21,596 nt of DNA. It comes from Candidatus Harrisonbacteria bacterium (GTDB lineage Bacteria > Patescibacteriota > Minisyncoccia > UBA6257 > 1-14-0-10-44-23). The notes under the pieces are model-generated. The model worked only from the letters and a program-made list of their open reading frames with translations. It was not told the DNA's origin and made no database searches. Shown one piece after another: positions 21,295 through 21,596 of the stretch. The stretch covers positions 16,244 to 37,839 of the forward strand of contig JAHFLG010000013.1 in assembly GCA_023244975.1 (NCBI GenBank), given 5' to 3'. Made by a program: the position numbers and the translations under genes. Every line of letters begins with the position of its first letter. Position 1 is the first letter of the stretch.

Positions 21295-21596
21295 CGATTT
21301 TTCACAAATGCGGGCAAACCTAGAGGCTACAAAAGCCGATCTTGAAGTTGAGCTTAAAAAACTCAATGAGCCGGTTAACATGGGAGATGACATTGATTCC
21401 TTGGACGAAGAAGAGGATGAAGCTACTGAATTTAGCGCGAATCAGGGCATGATACTCCCCCTCAAGCGACGCTATCACCGCGTACTTGATGCACTTGAGA
21501 AGATAGACAAAGGAATGTATGGAACCTGTGAAACCTGTGGCAAAGCCATAGAGATGGAAATTTTGGCTGTTGATCCCGAGAGCCGGCTCTGTAAAG
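21278..21596 (+). CDS. DksA/TraR-family C4 zinc-finger protein (partial, C-terminus outside window)
   Basis: The family binds RNA polymerase through the secondary channel, often with ppGpp, to adjust transcription. The visible 106 residues contain an N-terminal helical segment (SQMRANLEATKADLEVELKK), an acidic stretch (DDIDSLDEEEDEATEF), a helix (LKRRYHRVLDALEKIDKGMY) and the zinc finger CETC-x17-C, with GTCETCGKAIEMEILAVDP; the fourth cysteine lies beyond the window. The ATG at 21278 has GGAG five bases upstream; the ATG at 21287 (MSNDFSQ) is an alternative. Both overlap the preceding 59-residue gene. DksA tip Asp residues (DxxDxA) are not clearly present, so it is closer to the general TraR/YocK-type relatives. 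Confidence 0.85.
   Translation, partial: MRVMSNDFSQMRANLEATKADLEVELKKLNEPVNMGDDIDSLDEEEDEATEFSANQGMILPLKRRYHRVLDALEKIDKGMYGTCETCGKAIEMEILAVDPESRLCK

Noticed and set aside
1..21596. Possible reassignment of TGA to glycine, as in SR1/Gracilibacteria
   Set aside because: TGA ends rnpA, the PrgI gene, the small Cys gene and the 18603 gene at sensible positions, and no in-frame TGA is needed inside recognisable domains.
17830..21596. Prophage or integrative element suggested by M23 and TraR-like genes
   Set aside because: No integrase, attachment repeats, phage structural genes or base-composition break seen; M23 and DksA/TraR proteins are common chromosomal genes.

Overview
The window reads as the origin-proximal part of a small bacterial genome of the Candidate Phyla Radiation (Patescibacteria), most likely a Parcubacteria-type lineage. 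This is inferred from three things. The core gene order is dnaA / rpmH-rnpA-yidC-jag. It is followed by a monoderm-style type IV secretion-like (T4SS-like) set: VirB4 split in two, a PrgI/VirB3-like protein, a VirB6-like protein, a VirB2-like pilin and many secreted proteins of unknown function. Packing is extreme, with genes separated by a few bases or overlapping. TGA works as a stop in several genes, so the code is the ordinary bacterial one rather than the recoded code of SR1/Gracilibacteria. No rRNA, tRNA, CRISPR array or insertion sequence is visible.

Layout. 1-880 (minus): dnaA, cut by the window edge. 881-1068: intergenic, with DnaA boxes and a perfect AT-rich palindrome, the best oriC candidate. 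1069-2648 (plus): rpmH, rnpA, yidC and jag, all touching or overlapping. 2650-8237 (minus): a block transcribed from 8237 downwards, in order a TraC-like VirB4 N-terminal protein, the VirB4 ATPase, an exported Ig-like protein, a VirB2-like pilin with a long C-terminal domain, and a membrane-anchored beta-propeller. 8257-9355 (plus): two secreted proteins, one with a peptidoglycan-binding domain plus IPT/TIG fold, one small and cysteine-containing. 9349-15111 (minus): an anchored protein, a large secreted cysteine-rich protein, a VirB6-like channel protein, a soluble Pro/Ala-tailed protein and PrgI. 15120-17729 (minus): pcrA/uvrD and rsmA, upstream of and contiguous with that block. 17830-21596 (plus): an M23-type protein, a two-helix membrane protein with a low-complexity tail, a large coiled-coil protein, a 59-residue protein and the start of a DksA/TraR zinc-finger protein, cut by the window edge.

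How it works together (inference). The minus-strand blocks and the plus-strand pair between them look like one envelope machine. VirB4 would be the motor, PrgI and VirB6 the inner-membrane parts, the VirB2-like protein the pilus subunit, and the M23 and peptidoglycan-binding proteins would act on the wall. No VirB7-VirB10 outer-membrane complex, VirD4, VirB11 or relaxase is seen here, which fits a single-membrane cell or a non-conjugative use such as DNA uptake or host contact.

The most notable non-coding signal is a recurrent start architecture. At least five genes have a strong -10 element (often extended, TGnTATAAT-like) ending only 7-10 bases before the ATG and no Shine-Dalgarno sequence, as expected for leaderless mRNAs. 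At 8235-8259 two such promoters overlap back to back. Other unusual features are a 9-bp coding minisatellite shared by two signal peptides, a 28-base near-perfect direct repeat inside the pilin-like gene, and an M23 domain that appears to lack one zinc-binding histidine.
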